Counted from the stretch's first letter, positions 37,524-47,306 are shown. The stretch: DNA of 64,000 nucleotides from Pseudochryseolinea flava (GCF_003286915.1 NZ_QMFY01000007.1:186001-250000), one strand, 5' to 3'. Notes: generated by a model from the sequence alone, not told the origin. Numbers and translations are program-made.

Positions 37524-38462
37524 ATGACCACTGAAAAAATAAGATCATGTTTCCTAGGGCTTGCTGTTGGCGACGCACTCGGTGTTCCCGTTGAGTTTAA
37601 GGACCGCAAAATCTTACAAGAAAATCCGGTTGTAGGCATGCGCGAAAATGGAACGTGGCGACAACTCGCAGGTACCTGGTCTGATGATAGCTCCTTGACA
37701 TTCTGCCTAGCCGAATCAATGGTGAATGGTTATCACCCAATCGACATTGGTCTAAAAATGGTAGATTGGCTTACCACGGGATATTGGGGCGCACACCATA
37801 AAGTATTTGACATTGGCATCACCACGCGAATCGCTTTGATGCGGATAAAAAAAGGTGAAGATCCGCTTACCGCTGGTGAAGTTGAAGTTGATTCAAATGG
37901 CAACGGGTCCCTTATGCGCATCGCACCTGCCGCGTTGTATTTCGCATCCGAAACTGATGAAACCCTATACAACCGCGTGAAGGAAATCTCATCTATCACT
38001 CATGGTCATTTTCGCTCAATCTTCAGCTGTTACATTTTTTCCAAGATGCTTATCGCACTGGCAAAGAATGATGAAAAGTTATCGACCTATCAAAAAGTTG
38101 TTGAACAGGTCACCGATTTCGCTACGCGACAAGGCTTCGAGCTTTCAGAATTGAAAATGTTTAACCGTGTGCTTTCAGGAAATATCCAGGATGTTGATGG
38201 GAGTGAAATCCAATCTACCGGCTATGTGTTGCATACGCTGGAAGCCTCATTGTGGTGCCTACTAACCACGAATTCATTTTCCGAAGCCGTATTAAAAGCA
38301 GTTAATCTCGGCGGCGATACTGACACAACAGGATGTGTGACCGGCGCGATGGCCGGTGTACTGTATGGAGAAAAACAAATCCCTTCAGAATGGACGAACG
38401 TATTAGCGCGCCACAACGACATTGTTTCGTTGGCCGAACGATTTCATAGCGCAATACGCTAA
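37524..38462 (+). CDS. ADP-ribosylglycohydrolase family protein
   Basis: The 312-residue soluble enzyme has the ARH/DraG fold signature. It has GLAVGDALGVPVEF near the N-terminus, WSDDSSLTFCLAES with metal-binding Asp residues, and GGDTDTTGCVTGAMAG near the C-terminus supplying the second metal site. It would remove ADP-ribose from a protein or small molecule, the substrate being unknown. I use ATG 37524; a GTG one codon upstream is possible. There is no ADP-ribosyltransferase nearby. It is convergent with the hydrolase gene that ends at 38477. Confidence 0.92.
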   Translation: MTTEKIRSCFLGLAVGDALGVPVEFKDRKILQENPVVGMRENGTWRQLAGTWSDDSSLTFCLAESMVNGYHPIDIGLKMVDWLTTGYWGAHHKVFDIGITTRIALMRIKKGEDPLTAGEVEVDSNGNGSLMRIAPAALYFASETDETLYNRVKEISSITHGHFRSIFSCYIFSKMLIALAKNDEKLSTYQKVVEQVTDFATRQGFELSELKMFNRVLSGNIQDVDGSEIQSTGYVLHTLEASLWCLLTTNSFSEAVLKAVNLGGDTDTTGCVTGAMAGVLYGEKQIPSEWTNVLARHNDIVSLAERFHSAIR

Positions 38463-38476
38463 TACAATTTAAACAC

Positions 38477-39031
38477 TTACAGTTTCTTCAAGTCATTTGC
38501 AACAACAGACAAATCACTATTCAATTGATGACCACCGGAGTCTATTTTACGAATTGATGCATTCGAAAAACTATTACCATAAAGTTCGAGATGTTCAAAT
38601 GGCACAGTTTCATCATCACGGCTGTGATAGAAAAACACCGGTACATCGTCGGCGATCTTAAGGGTAGTTGTAGGCAAGGCTAATGTCTCATACCCATCGT
38701 ATTTCCATCCTTTATCGCCGCCCCAAAAAGGTGCAGCAATAATGAACACGCCCGCAACGCTTTTTTTATAATCCTTTTCGGTAAGAAATTTCATCAGCAC
38801 TGACCCGCCTACCGAATGACCTACAAGAAATATAGAACCGTCTTGCGCTTTCAAAAGATCTACAATTTGACGAGCCCAAGTTTCATAGTCAGCATCCTCT
38901 TCATTGTGCATTTCTGGATAATGAACGACGTACGACGTACCGAGCAAGTGCTGAAGATTGTCAGCTAATTTCTTGTCCATTCGATAGCTGCCCGTTCCGG
39001 CACCTTGAATGAATAATATCTGTTTTTTCAT
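38477..39031 (-). CDS. Alpha/beta hydrolase (RBBP9/YdeN-like)
   Basis: The 184-residue serine hydrolase starts with ILFIQGAGTG (oxyanion-type turn) and carries the nucleophile elbow GHSVGGS. An acid DDETVP follows, with a terminal His in GGHQLNS. The small size and motif order match the RBBP9/YdeN family of uncharacterised esterases. The start at 39031 gives MKKQILF; the longer open frame up to 39253 adds a low-quality hydrophobic region that overlaps the PadR gene and is unlikely. The divergent promoter region lies at 39032-39164. The substrate is unknown. Confidence 0.87.
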   Translation of the reverse strand: MKKQILFIQGAGTGSYRMDKKLADNLQHLLGTSYVVHYPEMHNEEDADYETWARQIVDLLKAQDGSIFLVGHSVGGSVLMKFLTEKDYKKSVAGVFIIAAPFWGGDKGWKYDGYETLALPTTTLKIADDVPVFFYHSRDDETVPFEHLELYGNSFSNASIRKIDSGGHQLNSDLSVVANDLKKL

Positions 39032-39140
39032 TGCGTCGAGGTTTTGTTTCGATGTACTAATCAGGTGCCAACGCAGCGCTTCCACACAGAACTCATAAAA
39101 TAATACTACAAAATAGGATTTACGTACTTTTATCACTAAC

Positions 39141-39162
39141 ATTACTACTACATAATAGTAAT
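39141..39162. promoter_or_regulatory. Inverted repeat upstream of padR, possible operator
   Basis: ATTACTA (39141-39147) and TAGTAAT (39156-39162) form a perfect 7-bp inverted repeat with an 8-nt spacer, extended by two more matching pairs inside the spacer. It ends 2 nt before the ATG of the PadR gene, as expected for an autoregulatory site. Confidence 0.45.
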
Positions 39163-39164
39163 AA

Positions 39165-39497
39165 ATGAAAAAAATCCAGCTTGGTGAATTTGAAGAGGTC
39201 GTATTGTTAACGGTAGGGGTGTTACATGGAAATGCATACGGTGTTACGATCAAGGATGAAATCGAGCAACGTCTCGACAGGGAAGTAACGATCGGCGCCC
39301 TTCAAATTACGCTACGACGTCTCGAAGCAAAAGGATTTCTGACATCCAAACTCGGCGAGTCAAATGAAATTCGACGGGGAAGACCAAAGCTATTTTTTGA
39401 AATTACTGCTTATGGAAAAAAAGCGCTTGACTATACGAAGGAGTCGCGCGACGAACTTTGGAAAGCATTGCCCAAACTTGTGTTGAAGCTAAAATAA
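39165..39497 (+). CDS. PadR family transcriptional regulator
   Basis: The 110-residue winged-helix regulator has LGEFEEVVLLTVGVLHGNAYG at its N-terminus, a recognition helix in TIGALQITLRRLEAKGFL and a wing RRGRPKLFFEIT. It is paralogous to the PadR proteins at 27.2 and 44.3 kb. The permease gene starts 6 nt after its stop. It probably represses its own PadR-permease operon. Confidence 0.93.
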   Translation: MKKIQLGEFEEVVLLTVGVLHGNAYGVTIKDEIEQRLDREVTIGALQITLRRLEAKGFLTSKLGESNEIRRGRPKLFFEITAYGKKALDYTKESRDELWKALPKLVLKLK

Positions 39498-39502
39498 TAA
39501 AT

Positions 39503-42199
39503 ATGACGCCTTCAACACCACCGCGCTTCTTGTTGCGTCTTCTTAAATCATTCTGCAAGCCCGCATACCATGCGGACATAGAGGGCGACTTATTAGAATT
39601 CTATCAACAAAAACTAGCTGTGCTAGGAAGAACGAAAGCAAATCTACTGTTCTTAAAAGAGGTTCTTTTCCTCTTTCGTCCTGGAATCATTCGTTCAATA
39701 ACTTTCACCCAACACTTAAACAACAATGGTATGATTAAAAGCTACTTCGTGATGGGCTGGCGAAATATTCTGAAGAGCAAACTCTATTCAAGCCTTAATG
39801 TGATTGGACTTACATTTGGGATTGTCTGTTTTCTATTGATCGGACTATATGTTTATGATGAACTCACTTTCGATAACCAACACCAGCAGCGTGATCGAAT
39901 TTTTCGCGTCATCACCCATGAACAAAACCCGAACAACGACGCTACTACCGTTGCTGCCGCCGGGTTCATGCTTGCAGAAGAATCGCGACGCGTGTTTCCT
40001 GAAGTTGAGAAGACTACGCGCATGCAACGTGTCGGTCGGGCCAACCTCGTTGATCCAGAACATCCGGTAAACATACAGGAGACCGTTACCATTGCCGATG
40101 AATATTTTTTTCAAATATTTGACTTTCCGTTTGTAGAAGGAAACCGCGTTACAGCACTGAAAGAGCCGAACACCATTGTTATCACGGAAGATCTTGCGAT
40201 GAGAATTTTCAGTACGGTTGATGTCTTAAACAAACACTTGCAATTCAATCACATGGACACGCCGCTGAAAATCACAGGCGTCTTAAAAAATCATGCAAAC
40301 AATTCCACGTTCAATTTCAGCAGTATAATGTCTGAATCGACACAATACAGCAGCGAGGAATTTAAAACCGAAGCTCAGACAGATTGGGCATCGACAAGTT
40401 TCACCGTGTATGCGCTCCTAAAACCCGCTGCTGACCCCACTGCCGTGTCGAACAAAATGACGCAACTCGTACACGCGAATGCTACATTAGAACCCGGAAC
40501 CAAGTTAGCCTACACGTTACAGCTATTGAAAGACGTGCATCTCCATTCGGCAGACATTATCGACGGAGCACGTAACAGTAACGTCGATAGCATTCCACAA
40601 AGCAATCCGATTTATGTAACCGTTTTTCTTTTTACAGCAATATTCGTTCTGCTCATCGCAGGCATAAATTACACCAACCTAACCACAGCACGCGCGTCCA
40701 GTAGAATTAAAGAGATCGGTGTACGAAAAGCAATCGGCGCGGTACGCGGAAATCTTATCAGGCAATTCCTCGTCGAATCGTTGCTTACCACAGCAATTGC
40801 CTTTGTATTCGCGGTAATACTTGTCGCGCTTCTTTTACCGTCATTTAACAATTTCACAAACAAGAATTTTTCACTCATCACGTCAGCGGGTATAGGCTTT
40901 TGGATGATTGCAGCAGGATTGATAATCGTCATCGGATTACTGTCAGGCGGTTATGCCGCAGTCTTGCTATCGCGCTTCAACCCTGTTTCACTTTTAAAAG
41001 GATTAAAATTTAGAGAAGCAGGAAATTTCTCGATGCGCAAGGCATTGGTTGTCGTTCAATTCACGATATCAACGATCATGATCACCGGTACAATCGTGCT
41101 GTTTATGCAGGTTAAATATCTAAACAACACCCATCTCGGCTTTGACAAAGACCTAATGGTTGTGATCGATGTCAATGTTGGGAGAGCAAGAACAAACTTT
41201 GAATGGGTAAAAAATGAAATGTTAAAAATATCAGCCGTTCATCACGTATCCGTTACATCACGTGTACCAGGAGAATGGAAAACATTGAGACGCGTGAAAG
41301 CAAAATCGGAAGGCACAGCAAGTCCTCACCAAATTAGTTACGCGATTGGTGCCGACCGAGACTTTCTATCAACCTATAACGTTACGCTTTTAGCAGGTAG
41401 AAATTTCGCTAACGATAGTGACAGCACCGCCATCATTATCAACGAGGCCGCAGCAAAGATGCTTGGCATTACTGACGCGAATGGTCAGGTCATCGACATT
41501 CCACAAATTGCACGCAATTCTTTTTTCGTACCCATTTTTGATGACGTTAATGATTCCTTTAAACCTCGTCTCATCGGCATTGTCAAGGACTTTCATTTTC
41601 AATCGCTGCGTAATCGCATCGAACCGCTCATCATTGCTTACCAACATAATCCAATACAACTTATAGACTATTATTCGGTAAAGATTGCAGCACAAGACAT
41701 TCAAGGGACGCTCGAAAAGTTGAAAGCCATTATGGTCACCAACGATGAGCGTGAACCATTCGAATATCATTTTCTCGATCAACAGCTAGCCTTGTTCTAT
41801 GCCGAAGATCAACGCAGTCAAACCATTCTTGGCTGGGTCGCATTAGCAAGTATTATTATAGCCTGTCTCGGATTATTTGGTCTGGCAACCTATGCAGCGG
41901 AACAACGATTAAAAGAAATCGGGATGCGGAAAGTGTTGGGCGCGACAATGCTTGGTCTAATTACTTTACTTTCTAAAGATTTTGTGAAACTCGTTTTTTT
42001 TGCTTGCTGTATTGCCTTTCCAATAGCATGGTGGGGAGCGAATCGATGGTTGGAAGAATACGCTTACCATATCGACATTGCTTGGTGGATGTTCGCATTG
42101 GCAGGTGGTATGGCGCTGGCCATCGCTTTACTTACCGTAAGTTATCAGGCCATCAAAGCGACGTTTATAAACCCTGTTAAAATTCTAAAAGCGGAGTAA
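39503..42199 (+). CDS. Prefix-domain FtsX/MacB-type permease (PadR-linked)
   Basis: The 898-residue permease has a prefix domain of about 85 residues (FLLRLLKSFCKPAYHADIEG), then two MacB_PCD-FtsX halves with hallmarks IKEIGVRKAIGA and LKEIGMRKVLGA. I start at ATG 39503, 6 nt after the PadR stop; the longer frame from 39458 lies inside the PadR gene and uses a non-ATG codon. It is expected in the inner membrane together with a separately encoded ATPase. The substrate is unknown. Confidence 0.93.
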   Translation: MTPSTPPRFLLRLLKSFCKPAYHADIEGDLLEFYQQKLAVLGRTKANLLFLKEVLFLFRPGIIRSITFTQHLNNNGMIKSYFVMGWRNILKSKLYSSLNVIGLTFGIVCFLLIGLYVYDELTFDNQHQQRDRIFRVITHEQNPNNDATTVAAAGFMLAEESRRVFPEVEKTTRMQRVGRANLVDPEHPVNIQETVTIADEYFFQIFDFPFVEGNRVTALKEPNTIVITEDLAMRIFSTVDVLNKHLQFNHMDTPLKITGVLKNHANNSTFNFSSIMSESTQYSSEEFKTEAQTDWASTSFTVYALLKPAADPTAVSNKMTQLVHANATLEPGTKLAYTLQLLKDVHLHSADIIDGARNSNVDSIPQSNPIYVTVFLFTAIFVLLIAGINYTNLTTARASSRIKEIGVRKAIGAVRGNLIRQFLVESLLTTAIAFVFAVILVALLLPSFNNFTNKNFSLITSAGIGFWMIAAGLIIVIGLLSGGYAAVLLSRFNPVSLLKGLKFREAGNFSMRKALVVVQFTISTIMITGTIVLFMQVKYLNNTHLGFDKDLMVVIDVNVGRARTNFEWVKNEMLKISAVHHVSVTSRVPGEWKTLRRVKAKSEGTASPHQISYAIGADRDFLSTYNVTLLAGRNFANDSDSTAIIINEAAAKMLGITDANGQVIDIPQIARNSFFVPIFDDVNDSFKPRLIGIVKDFHFQSLRNRIEPLIIAYQHNPIQLIDYYSVKIAAQDIQGTLEKLKAIMVTNDEREPFEYHFLDQQLALFYAEDQRSQTILGWVALASIIIACLGLFGLATYAAEQRLKEIGMRKVLGATMLGLITLLSKDFVKLVFFACCIAFPIAWWGANRWLEEYAYHIDIAWWMFALAGGMALAIALLTVSYQAIKATFINPVKILKAE

Positions 42200-42314
42200 A
42201 AAATACGCCACGCTCCGTAAGTGTTAAGCAAAAAGTCACGATAACTCGAGTGTCGCAATTGCCACGTATCAATGTCGCAATCACACATGATTCGGCATGT
42301 TATTGTTATCGATA

Positions 42315-42329
42315 TTTGTCTTAGACAAA
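42315..42329. promoter_or_regulatory. 15-bp palindrome, possible operator
   Basis: TTTGTCT-T-AGACAAA is a perfect 7-bp inverted repeat about one central base. Four further pairs (CGAT / ATCG) flank it if one A is bulged. It lies 125 nt upstream of the RibD/DHFR-like gene and 116 nt after the permease stop. It could be an operator, since as RNA its loop is too small for a good terminator. Confidence 0.35.
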
Positions 42330-42453
42330 ATCGTTATTCTATGAACAACCGATTTCATAGACTCCGATTTAAAAACAACGCCACCTACTTTTCAAAATTG
42401 GCGACTCATCGAATGAATTAATTTTGCGTGCTCAACCCTCAAATGACTGTAAC

Positions 42454-43047
42454 ATGAGAAAAATAATTGTCATCTCTATGATCTCCCTTGACGGCATAAT
42501 ACAATCACCCGGTAGCCCTGAAGAAGATACGTCTGGAGATTTTAAACACGGAGGTTGGGTCGCACCGTTCAGCGACGGAGAAGGCAACAAATTGTTCTCG
42601 AAACTTATGGCGCCGGCCGATGTGCTTCTGGGAAGAAAAACTTTTGACATTTGGGAAAACTATTGGCCGCAACATGAGAATATCTGGCCTGGTATCAATG
42701 ATGTAACGAAATTTGTAGTTTCTAAAACGAAAAAGAAATCTTCCTGGAAGAACACTATGTTCCTACAAACGATAGGGGATATTAAAAAACTTCGTCACGC
42801 CAAAGGTGCTGACATCCAAGTGTGGGGGAGTAGTGAACTTATTCAGGCACTCTTGGAACATGATCTCGTTGATCAACTTTGGCTTATCCTTTACCCTATC
42901 ACGCTTGGGCACGGAAAGAAACTGTTCACCTCCGGATCTATTCCTGCATCATTTAGACTACACGAGAGTATCGTTACAACTACCGGCGTAATCGCAGCAC
43001 ATTACATACGCGCAGGACAAGTGAAGACAGGAACAGCCGGAAAGTAA
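42454..43047 (+). CDS. Dihydrofolate reductase / RibD C-terminal family protein
   Basis: The 197-residue protein has the RibD_C/DHFR-like fold pattern. It starts MRKIIVISMISLDGI, then DVLLGRKTFDIW and a strand with a W-G-S turn (IQVWGSSELI). It ends ...DLVDQLWLILYPITLGHGKKLF. These proteins probably bind NADPH, but true dihydrofolate reductase activity is not established for this group. ATG 42454 fits the family start; the longer frame from 42424 begins with TTG. A paralogue lies at 59291-59839. It is preceded by a 254-nt intergenic region containing a 15-bp palindrome. Confidence 0.86.
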   Translation: MRKIIVISMISLDGIIQSPGSPEEDTSGDFKHGGWVAPFSDGEGNKLFSKLMAPADVLLGRKTFDIWENYWPQHENIWPGINDVTKFVVSKTKKKSSWKNTMFLQTIGDIKKLRHAKGADIQVWGSSELIQALLEHDLVDQLWLILYPITLGHGKKLFTSGSIPASFRLHESIVTTTGVIAAHYIRAGQVKTGTAGK

Positions 43048-43176
43048 CTGTCGTAGCTTGATTAAACCATTGCTAACAAAACATCGTTTTATCTTTCTCA
43101 AAATTCCTACTAACTTGACACAACGGCGAACATACTGGTCCCAACGCCGAGCACCTATTCATCCCGTACACGCTGC

Positions 43177-44136
43177 ATGGTAACCCTCGATAAACTGTTA
43201 GGAATTAAATACCCTATTATTGTTGCACCAATGTTTCTCATCTCTAACACCAAGATGATAAAGTCGGCCCTGCGTTGTGGCGTAACCGCTGCATTTCCAG
43301 CATTAAATTACAGAACCGATGACGAACTCCGCGCCGCCATTATCGAAATCAAGAATTCAACAGACAAGCCATTTGGCGTAAACCTTATCGTTAATAAATC
43401 AAACCCGAAATACAAATCACAGCTAAATACGTTACTCGAACTAAAAGTAGATTTTATTATAACATCACTTGGCAGTCCACAAGAGGTAATCGAAAAATGT
43501 AAACCCCTTGGAATTAAAGTATTTTGTGACGTAGTCGATTTAAAATATGCACAAAAAGTCGAAACGTTGGGTGCCGATGCTGTGATTGCTGTCAACAATA
43601 GAGCAGGGGGCCACGCTGGTCCATTGCCACCTCACGAACTTGTCACGTTGTTAAAACAGAACTGCAACATTCCAATCATCTCTGCTGGAGGTATCGCCAC
43701 GGGCATGGACCTAAAAGAAGTTATTTCGTGGGGTGCGGCTGGGGCTTCCGTAGGAACGATTTTTATAGCCTGCGAAGAAGCAGACATCACACCCGAATAC
43801 AAACAGGCGATGATCGACTATGGCGCAAAAGATATTGTGATGACCACAAAACTGTCGGGATCACCACTAACGGTAATCAACACACCCTACGTTCAGCAAC
43901 TCGGAACCAAGGCAAACTTTTTGGAATGGATCCTAAACAACAATAAGACGTTGAAGAAGTATGCAAAAATGTTGATTGCTTTTCGTGGAATGAAAGCGGT
44001 TGAAAAGGCCGCTTTTGGTGCGACGTACAAAACCGTTTGGTGTGCTGGCCCTGCGATAGAACACGTTCATGCGATTCAACCCATCGCCAACATCATCGAA
44101 TCGATCACGACAGAATTCGACCAATACAATAGATAG
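43177..44136 (+). CDS. Nitronate monooxygenase (2-nitropropane dioxygenase-like)
   Basis: The 319-residue FMN-dependent TIM-barrel enzyme starts LGIKYPIIVAPMFLIS. It has FGVNLIV, a DVVDLKYAQKVETLGADAVI strand and NNRAGGHAGPLP, where the His is the likely catalytic base. The FMN phosphate region is IPIISAGGIATG and GASVGTIFI. The family oxidises nitronates and related propionate nitronate with O2. The exact substrate in this organism is unknown. It stands alone, with a 129-nt upstream gap. A second, distinct member is encoded at 52916-53977. Confidence 0.9.
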   Translation: MVTLDKLLGIKYPIIVAPMFLISNTKMIKSALRCGVTAAFPALNYRTDDELRAAIIEIKNSTDKPFGVNLIVNKSNPKYKSQLNTLLELKVDFIITSLGSPQEVIEKCKPLGIKVFCDVVDLKYAQKVETLGADAVIAVNNRAGGHAGPLPPHELVTLLKQNCNIPIISAGGIATGMDLKEVISWGAAGASVGTIFIACEEADITPEYKQAMIDYGAKDIVMTTKLSGSPLTVINTPYVQQLGTKANFLEWILNNNKTLKKYAKMLIAFRGMKAVEKAAFGATYKTVWCAGPAIEHVHAIQPIANIIESITTEFDQYNR

Positions 44137-44204
44137 GTATTCTTCCTATATGCTGAAACCAAGTCGGTTTCCCGGTCGCCGCAAAATATATTTACTCCAT
44201 TAGT

Positions 44205-44255
44205 TATACAAAATATATACAAATCGATATATTTGTTTTACAAACATTATACAAA
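44205..44255 (+). promoter_or_regulatory. Promoter/operator region of padR-permease module with TATACAAA repeats
   Basis: Three direct copies of TATACAAA occur at 44205-44212, 44216-44223 and 44248-44255, the last ending at the A of the PadR start codon. An inverted repeat ACAAAT-N6-ATTTGT (44219-44236) overlaps a TATATTTG -7-type element at 44228-44235. The arrangement fits autorepression by the adjacent PadR protein. Confidence 0.5.
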
Positions 44256-44587
44256 TGAGCAAAGAATACCTTGGCGAATTTGAAGAATTGGTATTAACAA
44301 TAGTCGGCATATTGAATGATGACGCTTACGGAAACGCGATTGTCAATGAAATAAAGGAACGGATGGATCGCGATTGTAACCTCAGCGCTGTTCACGTTAC
44401 ACTTTACCGCTTAGAAGATAAAGGACTCATTAAGTCGAAAATGGGAGGCGCTACCAATGCACGCGGTGGAAGGCGAAAACGCATCTTCACCATCACAAAC
44501 GCAGGCATGGCCATGCTGAAAACGATGAAAGACTCTCGCATGGAATTATGGAAACTAATTCCGCAGCTCAAATTCATCGGTATGTAA
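44255..44587 (+). CDS. PadR family transcriptional regulator
   Basis: The 110-residue winged-helix regulator has LGEFEELVLTIVGILNDDAYG, CNLSAVHVTLYRLEDKGLIK and the wing RGGRRKRIFTIT. It is paralogous to the two other PadR proteins in the window. The permease gene begins 46 nt downstream. It probably binds the palindromic and direct repeats immediately upstream of its own start. Confidence 0.93.
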   Translation: MSKEYLGEFEELVLTIVGILNDDAYGNAIVNEIKERMDRDCNLSAVHVTLYRLEDKGLIKSKMGGATNARGGRRKRIFTITNAGMAMLKTMKDSRMELWKLIPQLKFIGM

Positions 44588-44633
44588 TTGTTGATTTTTT
44601 CTATCTAACGGCCTTTCAACCGCGATGTGAATT

Positions 44634-47306
44634 ATGGAGGACAATAAAAAGCTATTGGCAATAAGATTACTCACGTGGTTTTGTCCATCAAAGTTGCTTG
44701 AAAGTATTGAGGGAGATTTGATAGAAGCATATGAAGATGATCTTCGCAGGGTAGGAGAGGCAACGGCAAAAAGACGACTACTGTTCAACGTCATCAAATT
44801 CCTTCGTCCGGGAATTCTACTAAGACATCATTTTTCATTTCAACTCATGCAATACGCTATGCTGAAAAGTTATTGGATTATCGCCATAAGAAACATCAAC
44901 AAGAGCAAAGTTTTCTCCACCATCAATATTCTTGGACTAGGCATTGCCATTGCTGCCGTTCTGCTCATCGTTCAATTTGTGATGTTCGAGTTAAGCTATG
45001 ATAAGTTTCATACAAACTTCGATCGAACGTATCGGATCACAAACGACAGATTTCAAAATGGACAACTTATCCAGCACGGCACGATTACTTACCCTACGAT
45101 CGGACCAACGATGGCAAAAGATTTTCCAGAAATTGAAATGTATACCCGACTAATGCCCAGCGGCGAGTTGAATGTTAAAATAGGCGAAAACATTTTTCAA
45201 GGAGAAGAAGCAATGTTTGCGGATGAACACTTCATGTCGGTATTCAGCTTTCCGATGCTCGCGGGCGATCGCGTGAAGGCATTAAAAGAAAAATATTCAC
45301 TCCTGATCACACGAAAAACCGCGATGCGTTACTTTAATGTGAAGGATGAGAACTTTGATGCTGTAGTAGGCAAGACCGTTTATTGGGGACTCGATACACA
45401 GCCCTACACCGTCACAGGTGTCTGCGACGACATCCCGGAGAATTCCCATTTACAATTCAACGCCTTAGTCTCATATGCATCATTAATTAGTCCGGATGAC
45501 CATGGCGCCGACGACAGTTGGACATGGTCTGATATGCGACACTATTTGGTTCTTGCGCCAGGCACCGATCCAAAAACACTTGAAGCTAAGTTCGATGATT
45601 TCAGCGAGCGATACTTTAAAGGCGACAAGGTATCGGGAAGCATTGAGAAATTTTACCTCCAACCGTTAAAAGAAGCACACCTGTATTCAAACTATGAATA
45701 CGACATCGCGAAAACTGCGAATGGAAAAGCAGTTTGGGCAATGCTCATTGTGGCTGTGTTTATTCTCATCATTGCAGGAATCAACTACATTAACTTAACG
45801 ACGTCACGTGCACTGGAGCGCGCAAAAGAAGTAGGGTTACGAAAAGTGATGGGCGCGGTAAAATCACAACTTGTTAGGCAATTCATTTTTGAATCTGTGC
45901 TTGTTAGTCTATTAGCCTTCATCGTTGCTATTATACTCACGCAAATCGTACAGCATCCGTTCAATCAAATCATCGGTGGAAATTTATCGTGGTGGGTCGT
46001 CCTTTCACAAATAGAAATGAAGGTAAAATTGTTGATGCTTGGCACCGCTGCTGCGGCGATAATCGTGTCTGGATTTTATCCAGCGTTTGTACTTTCATCC
46101 CATCAGCCCATCACAGTGTTGAAGGGCAAGTTCCGACATACAACAAAAGGTAACGTGCTTCAAAAAGGATTAGTAATTTTCCAATTCATGTCCGCTGCAG
46201 TGCTTATCACGGGTACGATCATGGTGTCGCAGCAAATTAAATTCATGAACAATAGCGACCTTGGAATTAACATTAACAATACCATCATTGTTGAATCGCC
46301 CGAACGAACATCATGGGATTCGACATTCATTCAACGCGTTGAAAGTTTCAAAAATGAATTGCAAACCATCGACAATGTAAAGTCCGCTGCAACATCCAAT
46401 AATATTCCTGGCGCGCGATTGGGCCGCACCTTCAACGTCCATCTTTCCGATGCTTCTTCAGGACCGAAATACACCATGAGCTTCCTCGGTATCGATCATT
46501 CATTTGTCCAAACATTTGATCTTAAAGTTGTCGCTGGACGTGGTTTCGAAACGACAGACCATCACGCTGACTTTGATCAACTTCAAAATGCCATGGTCAA
46601 CGTAGGTGCTACACGCCTTTTGGGAATGAAATCACCCGATGAGATTATTGGACGCCATGTTAACTTCTGGGGCAAGAACTGGACGGTGGTCGGTGTAATA
46701 CCTGATTATCATCAACAAGGATTGAAGAATGCAATGGAGCCGATGATCTTTTTTCCTGCGTACTCAACCTACTACCCAACATCGATTAAGATTGGAAGCG
46801 GCGACAGCAAAGCTACGTTGGCACAAATTGAAGCAACGTTTAAAAAATTCTTTCCCGACAACGTCTTCCAATATTCATATCTTGAAGATCGCTACAAATC
46901 ACAATACAAAGACGACAATCGCTTCGGGCAAATCGTCAGTATATTCACCATCTTGGCCATCATCATTTCTTGTCTCGGGCTTATTGGGCTGTCGTCGTAC
47001 ACGGCCATTCAGCGGACAAAAGAAATTGGCATACGAAAGGTGCTCGGCGCGTCGGTGATGAATGTAGTTTCGTTATTATCAATTGACTTTATGAAACTCA
47101 TTCTCATAGCGACTATTCTCTCATTGCCAATTTCCTACTTTGTTTTAGAACGATGGCTCGACGGTTATGCTTACAAAATCCGTATGGAATGGCTACTCTT
47201 CCTTTTGCCCGTTGTATTAATTGTTGTTATCGCGGCCCTGACGATGAGTTTTCAAATCATCAAAACGGCGCTTACGAAACCTGCCGACACGCTTAAATAC
47301 GAATAG
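44634..47306 (+). CDS. Prefix-domain FtsX/MacB-type permease (PadR-linked)
   Basis: The 890-residue permease has an N-terminal prefix domain (LLTWFCPSKLLESIEGDLIE) and two MacB_PCD-FtsX halves with hallmarks AKEVGLRKVMGA and TKEIGIRKVLGAS. It is probably an inner-membrane partner of a distant MacB-like ATPase. It is convergent with the next permease gene, their stops being only 23 nt apart, and no terminator hairpin is visible between them. Confidence 0.93.
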   Translation: MEDNKKLLAIRLLTWFCPSKLLESIEGDLIEAYEDDLRRVGEATAKRRLLFNVIKFLRPGILLRHHFSFQLMQYAMLKSYWIIAIRNINKSKVFSTINILGLGIAIAAVLLIVQFVMFELSYDKFHTNFDRTYRITNDRFQNGQLIQHGTITYPTIGPTMAKDFPEIEMYTRLMPSGELNVKIGENIFQGEEAMFADEHFMSVFSFPMLAGDRVKALKEKYSLLITRKTAMRYFNVKDENFDAVVGKTVYWGLDTQPYTVTGVCDDIPENSHLQFNALVSYASLISPDDHGADDSWTWSDMRHYLVLAPGTDPKTLEAKFDDFSERYFKGDKVSGSIEKFYLQPLKEAHLYSNYEYDIAKTANGKAVWAMLIVAVFILIIAGINYINLTTSRALERAKEVGLRKVMGAVKSQLVRQFIFESVLVSLLAFIVAIILTQIVQHPFNQIIGGNLSWWVVLSQIEMKVKLLMLGTAAAAIIVSGFYPAFVLSSHQPITVLKGKFRHTTKGNVLQKGLVIFQFMSAAVLITGTIMVSQQIKFMNNSDLGININNTIIVESPERTSWDSTFIQRVESFKNELQTIDNVKSAATSNNIPGARLGRTFNVHLSDASSGPKYTMSFLGIDHSFVQTFDLKVVAGRGFETTDHHADFDQLQNAMVNVGATRLLGMKSPDEIIGRHVNFWGKNWTVVGVIPDYHQQGLKNAMEPMIFFPAYSTYYPTSIKIGSGDSKATLAQIEATFKKFFPDNVFQYSYLEDRYKSQYKDDNRFGQIVSIFTILAIIISCLGLIGLSSYTAIQRTKEIGIRKVLGASVMNVVSLLSIDFMKLILIATILSLPISYFVLERWLDGYAYKIRMEWLLFLLPVVLIVVIAALTMSFQIIKTALTKPADTLKYE

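Noticed and set aside
39032-39253. N-terminal extension of the alpha/beta hydrolase
   Set aside because: The extension is hydrophobic, lacks any match to the family and overlaps the PadR gene and its likely operator.
44155-44171. Hairpin GAAACC/GGTTTC after the nitronate monooxygenase
   Set aside because: Only six pairs with no T-run; too weak to call a terminator.
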